A stretch of DNA of 37,713 nt from Candidatus Buchananbacteria bacterium RIFCSPHIGHO2_02_FULL_56_16 (GCA_001817495.1 MHIL01000001.1:1-37713); one strand, 5' to 3'. Shown: positions 1 through 7,779, counted from the stretch's first letter. The notes: generated from the sequence alone by a model not told the origin. Translations and numbers: made by a program.

Positions 1-1321
1 AGTTGATGTGGTTTTCTATACCTACAAACTTAGATTTCAGAACCGTTGAAATTAACGGAGCAGCAACCAGCCGTTTTTTTTCTTCCTTCGCGCTAAAGCG
101 GCGAACTAAAACATAATTACCGTTTGGAATAAGCAGTTTTTTTGCCTGCTCGGATACTTTAACATATTGTGGTTTGCGCGACTCTACTGGCCAAGAGACA
201 TGCATTGTTCTGACATTGTGTAACCAAAGCAACGGGGCGTTTTGTCCATCTGGATTTCGGGCAAGAACATCGCGTGCACGAAACGCCACTATCGGGCCAG
301 TGGATACGTCAAGACCAAGAGAGCGAAGGTTGTATTTCCAAGATTTAACAATTTTCACAATTTCCCTCTGCGTAACTTCCGTAGGAATATGCAAGACGTA
401 ATCTTCTTCTGGCGTAATAATTTCTGTTAAAGGAATTTCAATTGTACTTATATTTTCTATATCAGAAAGGCCGTTACAGCTTGAAATTTTTACTTCATGC
501 TTGTTTCCGTCTATTTTCGAATCTTTTTTACCGTGCAGTATCACATTTTCTTGCAATACGCCATCCTTATTAAAAGCCTTGTCCCTTGAGTTAAAAATAT
601 GAATTGTGATTGGTGTTATTTGACTAAAAAAGTTTTGGCGAAACTTTTTAAAGTAAAGACCAGCCGCATAACTACGCGGGGTGATAAAACCAAGCTGACC
701 CTTTTCTTTAAGCAAAGCTCCGGCAATTGCCATAAATAAAGCGTAGATATTTGGTTGGCCGTGTATTACTGTACTCGCAGCTTTTGCGCGGGGATCAGAC
801 TTTGAGATTTTGAAATATGGTGGGTTCGCAACAATAAGGTCAAACTCCTCAAAACCTTTTTTATCAAATAAACTTTGTTGAAGCGACTGATTAAGAATGT
901 CTGCGTTTTCTAAAACGAAGTCACTGGCGAAAATGGAAAATGACAACGAAATATTTTTATGATTTAGCCAACTTTTGAGGTAACCAAAGCTCTTTTTTAG
1001 TATAGGAATTAGAGATTTATCTATTTCATAGGCAACCAGTTCTATATGGTTCGGTTTACGTTTCCAACCGGCGATGTTCTCACACAACATACAACTTAAA
1101 ATTCCACTGCCCGCGCCGGGATCCAGAATTTTTAATGTAGCCATTCTCGATTCAGAGAAATTTTTAGCAATCAAATCCGCAATAATTCGCGGGGTGAAGT
1201 ATTGGCCAAGAGAAGCGGCATCCGCCCCTTTTTTAAATGCAATAAAATTATCGCCCAACTCCTCGGCATACCTACTTGGTGTCTTGATGGTAATACTTTT
1301 TTGTCTGGCCGTCATATTCAT
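1..1321 (-). CDS. N6-adenine DNA methyltransferase (Eco57I/BsuBI-PstI-like type II MTase), 3' end truncated by window edge
   Basis: Minus-strand reading frame open from about 1321 to position 1; translation contains LGQYFTPRIIADLI, LKILDPGAGSGIL and catalytic VANPPYF, then LGFITPRSYAAGLYFKKFRQNFF typical of this MTase family. Absent from the ORF track because it runs off the edge. Confidence 0.88.
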   Translation of the reverse strand, partial: MNMTARQKSITIKTPSRYAEELGDNFIAFKKGADAASLGQYFTPRIIADLIAKNFSESRMATLKILDPGAGSGILSCMLCENIAGWKRKPNHIELVAYEIDKSLIPILKKSFGYLKSWLNHKNISLSFSIFASDFVLENADILNQSLQQSLFDKKGFEEFDLIVANPPYFKISKSDPRAKAASTVIHGQPNIYALFMAIAGALLKEKGQLGFITPRSYAAGLYFKKFRQNFFSQITPITIHIFNSRDKAFNKDGVLQENVILHGKKDSKIDGNKHEVKISSCNGLSDIENISTIEIPLTEIITPEEDYVLHIPTEVTQREIVKIVKSWKYNLRSLGLDVSTGPIVAFRARDVLARNPDGQNAPLLWLHNVRTMHVSWPVESRKPQYVKVSEQAKKLLIPNGNYVLVRRFSAKEEKKRLVAAPLISTVLKSKFVGIENHIN

Positions 1322-1405
1322 TTAATTAAACCGTCAACCTCAACTTCTGACGCTTTTGCAATTTTAAGAAGCGTTTCAATAGTCGGGCTGGCCTGCCCTC
1401 TCGTA
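1322..1405 (-). pseudogene. C-terminal remnant of XRE-family HTH regulator upstream of the methyltransferase
   Basis: Minus frame reads ...KFTRGQASPTIETLLKIAKASEVEVDGLIK*, matching XRE HTH C-termini; upstream sequence turns into GC-rich palindromic repeat sequence. Confidence 0.6.
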
Positions 1406-1530
1406 AACTTGGTCGGGCTGGCGGGACTTGCCCCGTCAGTCGAGGGGGTCCGCCTCGGGCGGAAACTCGCGGCCTTCCGCCTACGTCCTGACGGACTTTG
1501 GCGGACAGGTATACACCCTTTCAGCTTCCA
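1405..1530. repeat. GC-rich palindromic repeat patch (TCCGCCTCGGGCGGA and related words)
   Basis: tccgcctcgggcgga palindrome plus ccgcctacgtcctgacggactttggcgga; no coherent coding frame. Confidence 0.5.
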
Positions 1531-1532
1531 AT

Positions 1533-1608
1533 TGGGCTGGGGAGACTCGAACTCCCGACCTCACGCACCCCATGGTCGCCTAAGGCGACCGCTACCAACT
1601 GCGCTACT
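1533..1608 (-). pseudogene. tRNA remnant (Pro-like anticodon 3' arm plus T arm) interrupted by a 17-nt palindrome
   Basis: Reverse complement GTAGCGCAGTTGGTAGC-GGTCGCCTTAGGCGACC-ATGGGGTGCGTGAGGTCGGGAGTTCGAGTCTCCCCAGCCCA: D-loop and T-arm motifs intact, 5' acceptor strand absent, 5' anticodon strand replaced by palindrome. Confidence 0.6.
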
Positions 1609-1619
1609 AATAAATACCA

Positions 1620-1695
1620 TGGTCGGGGTGACCCGACTCGAACGGGCGGCCTCACGCACCCCATGCGTGCGCTCTACCAACTGAGCTACACCCCG
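1620..1695 (-). tRNA. tRNA-Pro(GGG), CCA encoded
   Basis: CGGGGTGTAGCTCAGTTGGTAGAGCGCACGCATGGGGTGCGTGAGGCCGCCCGTTCGAGTCGGGTCACCCCGACCA: cloverleaf, C1:G72 pair, anticodon loop ATGGGGT. Confidence 0.95.
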
Positions 1696-1703
1696 AAATT
1701 ACA

Positions 1704-1961
1704 CTATAAACCTCTTTTGTCCAACCAGTCTCTACCCTTGCCAGACTTTAAAAATTTTTCCCTCTTCATCGCCTCTACTCTTGATTCGTATTCTTCTGCA
1801 TGCTCAAGAACGAACGGCGTCTGGAAACGAATTGATTTTGTCAAACCAGAATTATGTTCTTCCAGTCTTTTTTTAAGATTATTGGTTTGACCAATGTAGC
1901 GGTAGTTATTTTTCTTGCTCCTTAATACGTAAACGTAGAATACGTTTTTTTTGTCAACCAT
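1704..1961 (-). CDS. GIY-YIG nuclease superfamily protein (85 aa)
   Basis: FYVYVLRSKKNNYRYIGQTNNLKKRLEEHNSG..., canonical small GIY-YIG domain. Confidence 0.9.
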   Translation of the reverse strand: MVDKKNVFYVYVLRSKKNNYRYIGQTNNLKKRLEEHNSGLTKSIRFQTPFVLEHAEEYESRVEAMKREKFLKSGKGRDWLDKRGL

Positions 1962-2311
1962 ATGAGTACCTTCATCCGTAACAACAATTAACAGCTAACA
2001 ATTAACGTTAACGAAAGTGCTAAAGTTAACTGTTAACTGTTACAAGTTAACTGTTAATTGTGAACTTCACTGCCGGTTGGCTAAAGATTTTGGCTGGAAG
2101 CAAGCCGGCCATGTCAGGCAGCCGAACGGCAACGAAATGGATTACTTCGAAGCGTCCGACGCGCTGCGGTTGGCCTTAGGGTTCGCAGGCGGTCCGCCAC
2201 AGCGGAACGCCGATGTAGATTCCCTACGCAAAAAAAGTTGTCCCAAAACTTCAACCAACTCCTCGCAGTGAAGCTCACCTATAGGATACCAAAAGCGGGA
2301 TATGGTGTCAA

Positions 2312-2346
2312 AAAGAAAAAACCCGGTTGGTACTACCTTCCGGGTC
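2312..2346 (-). terminator. Intrinsic terminator downstream of the aro operon
   Basis: Minus strand ACCCGGAAGGTAGTACCAACCGGGTTTTTTC. Confidence 0.7.
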
Positions 2347-2383
2347 TTGGTTTTAGGGTGCAAAAAGGAACAATGGGTTTAGG

Positions 2384-3541
2384 TTACGGTTGAGCCGCTA
2401 CCGAGAAGTAGCGTTCGTTGTGCGCCGCAATGAGCGCCTGGACCTCGCCGAGGCGGGACAGCGGGATTGCCTGCTGACCGTCGCAGAGCGGCTGGGCGAC
2501 CAGCGGGTTATTAGCGTCGAAGTAGGTTTCGACCATCACGAACGCCGGCTTATGAACCAGCGCCGCCTCGAGGTTTTTCAAAACCAGATCATCAACCATG
2601 GTCCCGGCCGAGTGGCTCGGGTCAACGCCGACGGGCGGCCAGTACTTCTCACGGGCAGTGCTGATCCAGTGATGGCGCGGATCGAAGCGGTAGCGGCTCT
2701 CGGCGTCATCCTCCTTGACGCCCCGGGCACACAGCAGAATCTGGTCGTTTCCCTGCGACAGGCTCTGATCGGCAATCAGTGCGCCGTTGTCATCGAAGTG
2801 CGTTTCACCGGCGAGCACGAACGCCGCCCGCTCGGCCCAGTCGGCGACCGAGTGAGCGCCGATCGGATTCTTGAGCATCACCGGAAACTCCCGTTGACGG
2901 CCCAGCTTACGCAGCAGGATCTGGTTCTCGGTCCTCGCGCCAACCCACAGCACGATAGTGCCTTCAAAGCCGAGCTCATCACGGATGCGCCGAATGTCGT
3001 CGAGGTGAGTCTCATCAATAACCTCGGTAAACACCGCGCTGACATCGTGAATCTGGGCCGCCTCGAGCAGCCAGCGGACGGCTTTTTTGCCGAAGCCGGG
3101 GAACGAGTGAGGGTTGGAACGAGGCTTCCAGCAACCGCCGCGGATTAAATCGAAGCCCTGCTCCTTGAGCGCCGCGACCAGCACGCCGATGTGACGGTCG
3201 ACCGTACACGGCCCGACGATCAGCTGGCACGGCAAATCGTTGCCGACAGCAACCGGTCCGAGCCGCACGTGGTGGGTACCGCTGCCGTTTGCCGTCAGGC
3301 TGACGGCACTGGGTGTCACCCGACGAACATAGCTGACGCCGGCCAACGGTCGAAACACGTGCTCAGGCACGGTACAGGCTCGAACTCGATCATCAAGTAG
3401 ATACACCTCGGTTACGGCCGCACCGGTACCCTTGGTCGTCTTGACCTCCGTTCGTAGCCCGCAGCTATCAGCAAGTTGAACTACCCGCTGTGTGTGAGGA
3501 TTTTCGGCATCAACGCCAATTTCCATCTGCACAATCATCAT
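2384..3541 (-). CDS. aroF: 3-deoxy-7-phosphoheptulonate (DAHP) synthase
   Basis: LIVGPCTVD, RGGCWKPRSNPHSFPGFG, WVGARTEN, LKNPIGA motifs; start MMIVQM preceded by GAGAGGAG. Confidence 0.85.
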   Translation of the reverse strand: MMIVQMEIGVDAENPHTQRVVQLADSCGLRTEVKTTKGTGAAVTEVYLLDDRVRACTVPEHVFRPLAGVSYVRRVTPSAVSLTANGSGTHHVRLGPVAVGNDLPCQLIVGPCTVDRHIGVLVAALKEQGFDLIRGGCWKPRSNPHSFPGFGKKAVRWLLEAAQIHDVSAVFTEVIDETHLDDIRRIRDELGFEGTIVLWVGARTENQILLRKLGRQREFPVMLKNPIGAHSVADWAERAAFVLAGETHFDDNGALIADQSLSQGNDQILLCARGVKEDDAESRYRFDPRHHWISTAREKYWPPVGVDPSHSAGTMVDDLVLKNLEAALVHKPAFVMVETYFDANNPLVAQPLCDGQQAIPLSRLGEVQALIAAHNERYFSVAAQP

Positions 3542-3558
3542 ACTCTCCTCTCTTAACC

Positions 3559-4440
3559 TCAACAGGCTTTGGGAAATGATCCCAAAACAACCAACCGCTG
3601 GCTCGTGGCCGCAATCAATTGCAGCATCGCGTTGACCACCGAATCATACTGGTGGCCGTCGAACTCTACATAGAAAGCGTAGCGACTGCGTTCACCCAAC
3701 GGAATCGAATGAATACAGGACATGTTACACTCGGCGGACGAAATGATTTGAATCATCCGGGCAAGCGCGCCGCATTTGTTGGGCAGCCAGAAGAGAATTG
3801 CTGTTGTGTCGTTACCGGTCGGTTGCGTCGAAATCCTGCCGATGACGTGAAACCTCGTGCTGTTGCCGGTGCGATCGTGCAACATTGGTTCCAAGACCTT
3901 GAGTTGATAGCGATCGGCGGCAAACTGAGAAGCAATGGCAGCGAGGTTCTTTTTCTCTCCCGACTGCCGCGCGACCTGGGCCGCGGCTCCAGCGGTACTC
4001 TGCGAAGGTACCTGTACCATGAGGCCGAGCCGTTCCAGGTTATTATGACACTGATCCAATGCCGCCGGATGCGAGATAACGGTGTCAACCTGCTCAACTG
4101 AAGTCGTGTCCGAATGAACCATCAAGCAGTGATGAACCGGCAGTACGACCTCGCCGATCACCTGGATGCCGACCCGACTAGGATCTGAATGTTCCTGCAG
4201 CCAGAAATCCATTATCTGACGGATGATGCCCATTGAACTATTCTCAATCGGTGTGACACCAAAGTCATAGGTCTGATTGACGACGCTCGGCAGGATCTCG
4301 GCGTTACTGTTGCAAAAGCAGATATTCAACGCCCTAGCGTTAATTTGCATGAACTGCGCCGCAGCCTCATGCCCGTTGGTGCCTTGCGGTCCAAGGACAA
4401 CGATACTCTTTTCTTCTTGCATTACAATTCTCCTTTTCAT
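3559..4440 (-). CDS. pheA: Prephenate dehydratase with C-terminal ACT domain
   Basis: VVLGPQGTNGHEAA, GVTPIENSSMGIIR, STRFHVIGR, ACT-like ALARMIQIISSAECNMSCIHSIPLGERSRYAFYVEFDGH. Confidence 0.88.
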   Translation of the reverse strand: MKRRIVMQEEKSIVVLGPQGTNGHEAAAQFMQINARALNICFCNSNAEILPSVVNQTYDFGVTPIENSSMGIIRQIMDFWLQEHSDPSRVGIQVIGEVVLPVHHCLMVHSDTTSVEQVDTVISHPAALDQCHNNLERLGLMVQVPSQSTAGAAAQVARQSGEKKNLAAIASQFAADRYQLKVLEPMLHDRTGNSTRFHVIGRISTQPTGNDTTAILFWLPNKCGALARMIQIISSAECNMSCIHSIPLGERSRYAFYVEFDGHQYDSVVNAMLQLIAATSQRLVVLGSFPKAC

Positions 4441-4899
4441 TCAAATCCAACCGTAGCATCCCGTTGGTTTCTTCCGCAGGCTCTGCCGGGTTCCGAACGA
4501 ACTCAACGCGGCAGCGACCTCCGTATCATTCAGCTTGAAAACCGCCTTGAGGTACCGCTCCATCTGATGACGCTGGTTATCGGTCAGGTTATTGGCAAAC
4601 TGTTTGAGGTAATACTTGAGTGTTTCTGCCGGTGGCAAGAAGTGAAACACGAGTCTCCAGTACTTATGCAGTCGGTATATACCTCTATCGCGCGGCGAGA
4701 GTTTGACGAGCCGACGCACGATCGGCTTAACCTTGAGTAGTTCCGGTTTCGGGAGCTGTTCCGGCTCCGATACCGCTGCGAGCGCCGCGTCAACCACCTC
4801 TTGTGGATCGCGTTTCCGATCCGGAAGTGCTTGCATTACCACTATAACTACCGGACGCACTGAAGCTGCCAGTTGCTGACTGATCGGTCGATTGGCCAT
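4441..4899 (-). CDS. Uncharacterised 152-aa protein, first structural gene of the aromatic-attenuated operon
   Basis: Good SD (AAAAGGGGAG) upstream of ATG, directly abuts pheA; no family recognised. Confidence 0.75.
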   Translation of the reverse strand: MANRPISQQLAASVRPVVIVVMQALPDRKRDPQEVVDAALAAVSEPEQLPKPELLKVKPIVRRLVKLSPRDRGIYRLHKYWRLVFHFLPPAETLKYYLKQFANNLTDNQRHQMERYLKAVFKLNDTEVAAALSSFGTRQSLRKKPTGCYGWI

Positions 4900-4996
4900 A
4901 GTTACGTACTCCCCTTTTACGCTAGATTTTCAAAGATCCACTGATCTTTTTGTTTCCTCCCCAACCCCGAGCGGAATCAGAGATTGGGCAATAAAC

Positions 4997-5022
4997 AAAA
5001 AACTGATCGTTTCCGATCAGTT
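4997..5022 (-). terminator. Attenuator terminator of the aromatic operon
   Basis: AACTGATCG-GAAA-CGATCAGTT-TTTT: 9-bp stem, GNRA loop, U tract; located between leader ORF and first gene. Confidence 0.9.
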
Positions 5023-5072
5023 CACTTTCTGCTTGGCGTGACGGTCTACGAAATCACAAGCAAACTGATCGG
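5013..5072 (-). promoter_or_regulatory. Antiterminator helix of the aromatic attenuator
   Basis: CCGATCAGTT+TGCTTG (5072-5057) pairs with CAAGCA...AACTGATCGG (to 5013); mutually exclusive with the terminator. Confidence 0.85.
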
Positions 5073-5153
5073 ACGGTCAGTAAACGGGTAAAAGCCGAAA
5101 AACCAGCCATTGGCCCTGAACACCGTTGAAGGGTTTGTCAGTCGTAATTTCAT
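5046..5153 (-). CDS. Aromatic leader peptide, 35 aa: MKLRLTNPSTVFRANGWFFGFYPFTDRPISLLVIS
   Basis: Begins about 10 nt after -10 box; W-F-F-G-F-Y-P-F codon run; stop placed so a terminating ribosome covers the antiterminator 5' strand. Confidence 0.85.
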   Translation of the reverse strand: MKLRLTNPSTVFRANGWFFGFYPFTDRPISLLVIS

Positions 5154-5163
5154 AGGTATTGGC

Positions 5164-5192
5164 AGTGTAGCGCAGCTGAATTTTTTTGTCAA
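5164..5192 (-). promoter_or_regulatory. Sigma70-like promoter of aromatic operon
   Basis: TTGACA-N17-TACACT on minus strand. Confidence 0.85.
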
Positions 5193-5210
5193 GAACATCC
5201 CTTCGACCTA

Positions 5211-5242
5211 AGAAAAAAGGGACCGATACATCGATCCCTTGT
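5211..5242 (-). terminator. Terminator downstream of leuA
   Basis: AAGGGATCGATGTATCGGTCCCTTTTTTC. Confidence 0.8.
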
Positions 5243-5277
5243 GCAGTGTAAAGAACGTAGTAGAAAAAACGATGTGG

Positions 5278-6834
5278 CTAGAGAACAGCGGCAAGCTGGG
5301 CAACCGGTACCTGCAGGAGGTGGTTGATGGCGTAGATAAAGGCCTTGGCCGATGCCTTAATCGTATCGGGGTCACCGGAGCGACCTAACGCCAACCGGTC
5401 ACCGAGCCGAACTCGGACTTCGACCCACGCAATCGCTTCCGGACCGCCCGCGCCCTTGATAACATCATAACCTTCCAGCTTGAGCGCCGAGAGATCTTCG
5501 CCGTGCCCGGTAATCGCGGCCATAATTGCCTTACAGAGGGCTTCAAATGGCCCGTCGCCGTATCCAGCAGCGCGGAAGGCCTGACCATTACGACGGATCG
5601 TCACCGCACCGTAACCCGGTCCGTAGCCGATGTCAGCGTCCTCGAGATCAAAAAGTTTTTCGCGCCTGATCTCGTTCCTGATCCGCAACTCCTGGACGAT
5701 CAGGTGCAGATCATTGTTGTAGACGTAGGTTTTTAGATCCGCCAGTTCGACGAACCGGCCATAGATCTGATCGACGACCTCATCATCGAACTGATAGCCG
5801 AGCGAGGCGAGGCGATCCTTGAGCGCCCGGCGGCCGGAGTGTTTGACCAAAGGCAACGATTCGCCTATCCAACCGACACTCTTGGGCGTCATGATCTCGT
5901 AGGTCCGGCGATCCTTGATCACACCGTCTTGGTGGATGCCGGCGCCGTGGGCGAACGCACTCGCGCCGACAATGGGCAGCGTATCTGGAATCTGCTTGTT
6001 GATCAAGCTGGCAACCAGCCGGGCGGTTGGTCCGATCTGAGTAGTGTCAACTCCAATGTCAAACCCGAAAAAGTCTTTCCGGGTTACCAGATTCATCACC
6101 ACCGCTTCGAGCTGGGCGTTGCCGGCTCGCTCACCGATGCCGATGATACAGCCCTCGACTTGTCGCGCGCCGGCCATTACCCCGGCTAAGGAATTAGCGA
6201 CCGCCAGTGCCAGGTCGTTATGGCAGTGGACGCTGACCACTGCCTGGCTGATGTTTGGCACCCGTTCGAAGAGAAACTCGATCAGCTGGCCAAACTCCCA
6301 CGGGTTGCTGTAGCCGACGGTATCGGGAATGTTGACGGTAGTGGCGCCGGCTTCGATGACCCGCTCGACGATTTCGGCCAAAAAATCTTTGCCGGATCGG
6401 GCAGCATCCTCGGGTGAAAACTCAACGTCATCACAGAACGATTTAGCTCGCTCGACTGCCTCGACTGCCATTCGTACTACCTCGGCTGGCGGCTTGCGGA
6501 GTTTCTTCTCCATGTGAATGTCGCTGGTGGCGACAAAGGTGTGAATACGGGGCCGAGGAGCGCCGGTCAAAGCGCGGATGGTTTCCTTAATGTCTTCCGG
6601 TCTCGTTCGAGCTAAGCCCGCGATGATTGGCCCTTCAACCTCACGGCTGATCCGTTGAACGCTGGTGAAATCCCCGGGCGACGCGATGGGAAACCCAGCC
6701 TCAATCACGTCTACCCCGAGCCGAACGAGCTGGCGGGCGATCTGTATCTTTCCACCCACATCCATTTTGCAGCCAGGGCTCTGCTCACCGTCGCGCAGCG
6801 TTGTATCGAAGATGATCACGCGCTTACTATCCAT
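5278..6834 (-). CDS. leuA: 2-isopropylmalate synthase
   Basis: MDSKRVIIFDTTLRDGEQSPGC..., SVHCHNDLALAVANS, GAGIHQDGVIK, C-terminal allosteric domain; start set by AGGAGG SD (ORF track over-extends to 6930). Confidence 0.92.
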   Translation of the reverse strand: MDSKRVIIFDTTLRDGEQSPGCKMDVGGKIQIARQLVRLGVDVIEAGFPIASPGDFTSVQRISREVEGPIIAGLARTRPEDIKETIRALTGAPRPRIHTFVATSDIHMEKKLRKPPAEVVRMAVEAVERAKSFCDDVEFSPEDAARSGKDFLAEIVERVIEAGATTVNIPDTVGYSNPWEFGQLIEFLFERVPNISQAVVSVHCHNDLALAVANSLAGVMAGARQVEGCIIGIGERAGNAQLEAVVMNLVTRKDFFGFDIGVDTTQIGPTARLVASLINKQIPDTLPIVGASAFAHGAGIHQDGVIKDRRTYEIMTPKSVGWIGESLPLVKHSGRRALKDRLASLGYQFDDEVVDQIYGRFVELADLKTYVYNNDLHLIVQELRIRNEIRREKLFDLEDADIGYGPGYGAVTIRRNGQAFRAAGYGDGPFEALCKAIMAAITGHGEDLSALKLEGYDVIKGAGGPEAIAWVEVRVRLGDRLALGRSGDPDTIKASAKAFIYAINHLLQVPVAQLAAVL

Positions 6835-7015
6835 TGCCGTTTCCTCCTTTTGATTCACTGATAGCAACCTGCTGGTTGCCCCTGCCGGTACTCGACTGGC
6901 GAACTTCACGTTTGGCTTGCCACCAAACAAAGACGCAGCTTCCAGCCAGCGCCACCGTCATTGCGGCTAAAAAACCAAAGCCCGCAAGAACATCTGCTGA
7001 TTCGGTCATACCCAT
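6827..7015 (-). CDS. Small single-TM protein (about 60 aa), overlaps leuA start
   Basis: LAGFGFLAAMTVALAGSCVFVWW hydrophobic segment; 8-nt overlap with leuA whose SD lies inside it; SD AAGGAG upstream. Confidence 0.65.
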   Translation of the reverse strand: MGMTESADVLAGFGFLAAMTVALAGSCVFVWWQAKREVRQSSTGRGNQQVAISESKGGNGNG

Positions 7016-7064
7016 ACTCCTTCCGTTTGATTTTTCCGTCTACCTATTTGTCAACGAACCGGTT

Positions 7065-7096
7065 AAAAAAATTAGCTCCCCGAGGTGGAAAGCTAA
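7065..7096 (-). terminator. Attenuator terminator of leuA operon
   Basis: TTAGCTTTCC-ACCTC-GGGGAGCTAA-TTTTTTT. Confidence 0.88.
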
Positions 7097-7148
7097 CTGG
7101 TGTCTACCTAGATTGACTTCGAGTTACACACGAGCTAACGTTCCACCC
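7083..7148 (-). promoter_or_regulatory. Antiterminator helix of leuA attenuator
   Basis: GGGUGGAAcGUUAGCUcGUGU (7148-7128) pairs with ACACcAGUUAGCuUUCCACCU (7103-7083), two mismatches only; the 3' strand overlaps the terminator 5' strand. Confidence 0.82.
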
Positions 7149-7207
7149 ATTGGCTGGAGCAGGAGGCTAAGCAGGAGGAGGTTCAGTTGGTGAAACGCAG
7201 GCTTCAT
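7124..7207 (-). CDS. Leucine leader peptide, 27 aa: MKPAFHQLNLLLLSLLLQPMGGTLARV
   Basis: 9 Leu of 27 residues, clustered LNLLLLSLLL; directly upstream of attenuator and leuA. Confidence 0.9.
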   Translation of the reverse strand: MKPAFHQLNLLLLSLLLQPMGGTLARV

Positions 7208-7222
7208 AGTGTGTATATGGCC

Positions 7223-7251
7223 AGCTTACGGCAAAGCTGGGCAATTGTCAA
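7223..7251 (-). promoter_or_regulatory. Promoter of leuA operon
   Basis: TTGACA-N17-TAAGCT. Confidence 0.72.
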
Positions 7252-7282
7252 GCGAGCGAGGCGAGGTAAAAAAGAGGAGTAA

Positions 7283-7347
7283 ACCCCGCACCTTTCTCAA
7301 ATTTTTTTAAAAAGTGCGGGGTAAAAAAAGATGCTCCGAAGAGCATC
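7283..7347 (-). terminator. Double terminator after WG-repeat-like gene
   Basis: GATGCTC-TTCG-GAGCATC-TTTTTTT followed by ACCCCGCAC...GTGCGGGGT. Confidence 0.88.
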
Positions 7348-7440
7348 AGGGACCAACGTTGTTTACTAAAGAACATTACTGTTGCCACGGCAGGGGCGGC
7401 GTGGCCGGCGCCCATTCGGCTTCGCTCAGAGCGCCTCGAA

Positions 7441-7779
7441 TTAATTGAGAGGCGCGCGGCTGCCATTGAGGAAAATATAGAACTCCTCTTCAGTGCAAGG
7501 ATCGCGCACCAGCGCTCTCGGCGGGACGCCGGCAAACGGGCCGGCGTATGCCCAGCGGTCAGCGTAGAGCGGCTGGAACAAATGGTTGATGTGGTACTCT
7601 CCGCGTTCGTCCGTAACGACGGCGTAGCCGTTCTGGAACCACCCAGCGGATCTCCAGACCGCACCGTTCGATAGCCGACTACCGGCTTCGTCAACATAGA
7701 ACCATTCGCCGTCTTTGCAGACCGGCCGCTTGCCTTCCGACAGCTTTCCCCAGTGATCGTAACCATGTTGAGGGTTCAT
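7441..7779 (-). CDS. WG-repeat-like small protein (112 aa), unknown function
   Basis: MNPQHGYDHWGKLSEGKRPVCKDGEWFYVDEAG...GYAVVTDERGEYHINHLFQPLYADRWAYAGPF; SD AAGGAGG; ORF-track start at 7857 is too long. Confidence 0.75.
   Translation of the reverse strand: MNPQHGYDHWGKLSEGKRPVCKDGEWFYVDEAGSRLSNGAVWRSAGWFQNGYAVVTDERGEYHINHLFQPLYADRWAYAGPFAGVPPRALVRDPCTEEEFYIFLNGSRAPLN

Noticed and set aside
2017-2363. Small ORFs 2017-2271(+) and 2142-2363(-), considered as HicA/HicB toxin-antitoxin
   Set aside because: No HicA/HicB motif could be recognised; overlapping opposite frames, one running through the aro terminator.
5054-5110. Alternative aromatic leader frame MAGFSAFTRLLTVRSVCL*
   Set aside because: Fewer aromatic codons, starts further from the promoter; the overlapping 35-codon ORF has the clear WFFGFYPF run.
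7040-7056. Second leuA promoter (TTGACAAATAGG...) downstream of the attenuator
   Set aside because: Good -35 but no acceptable -10 at 16-18 nt.
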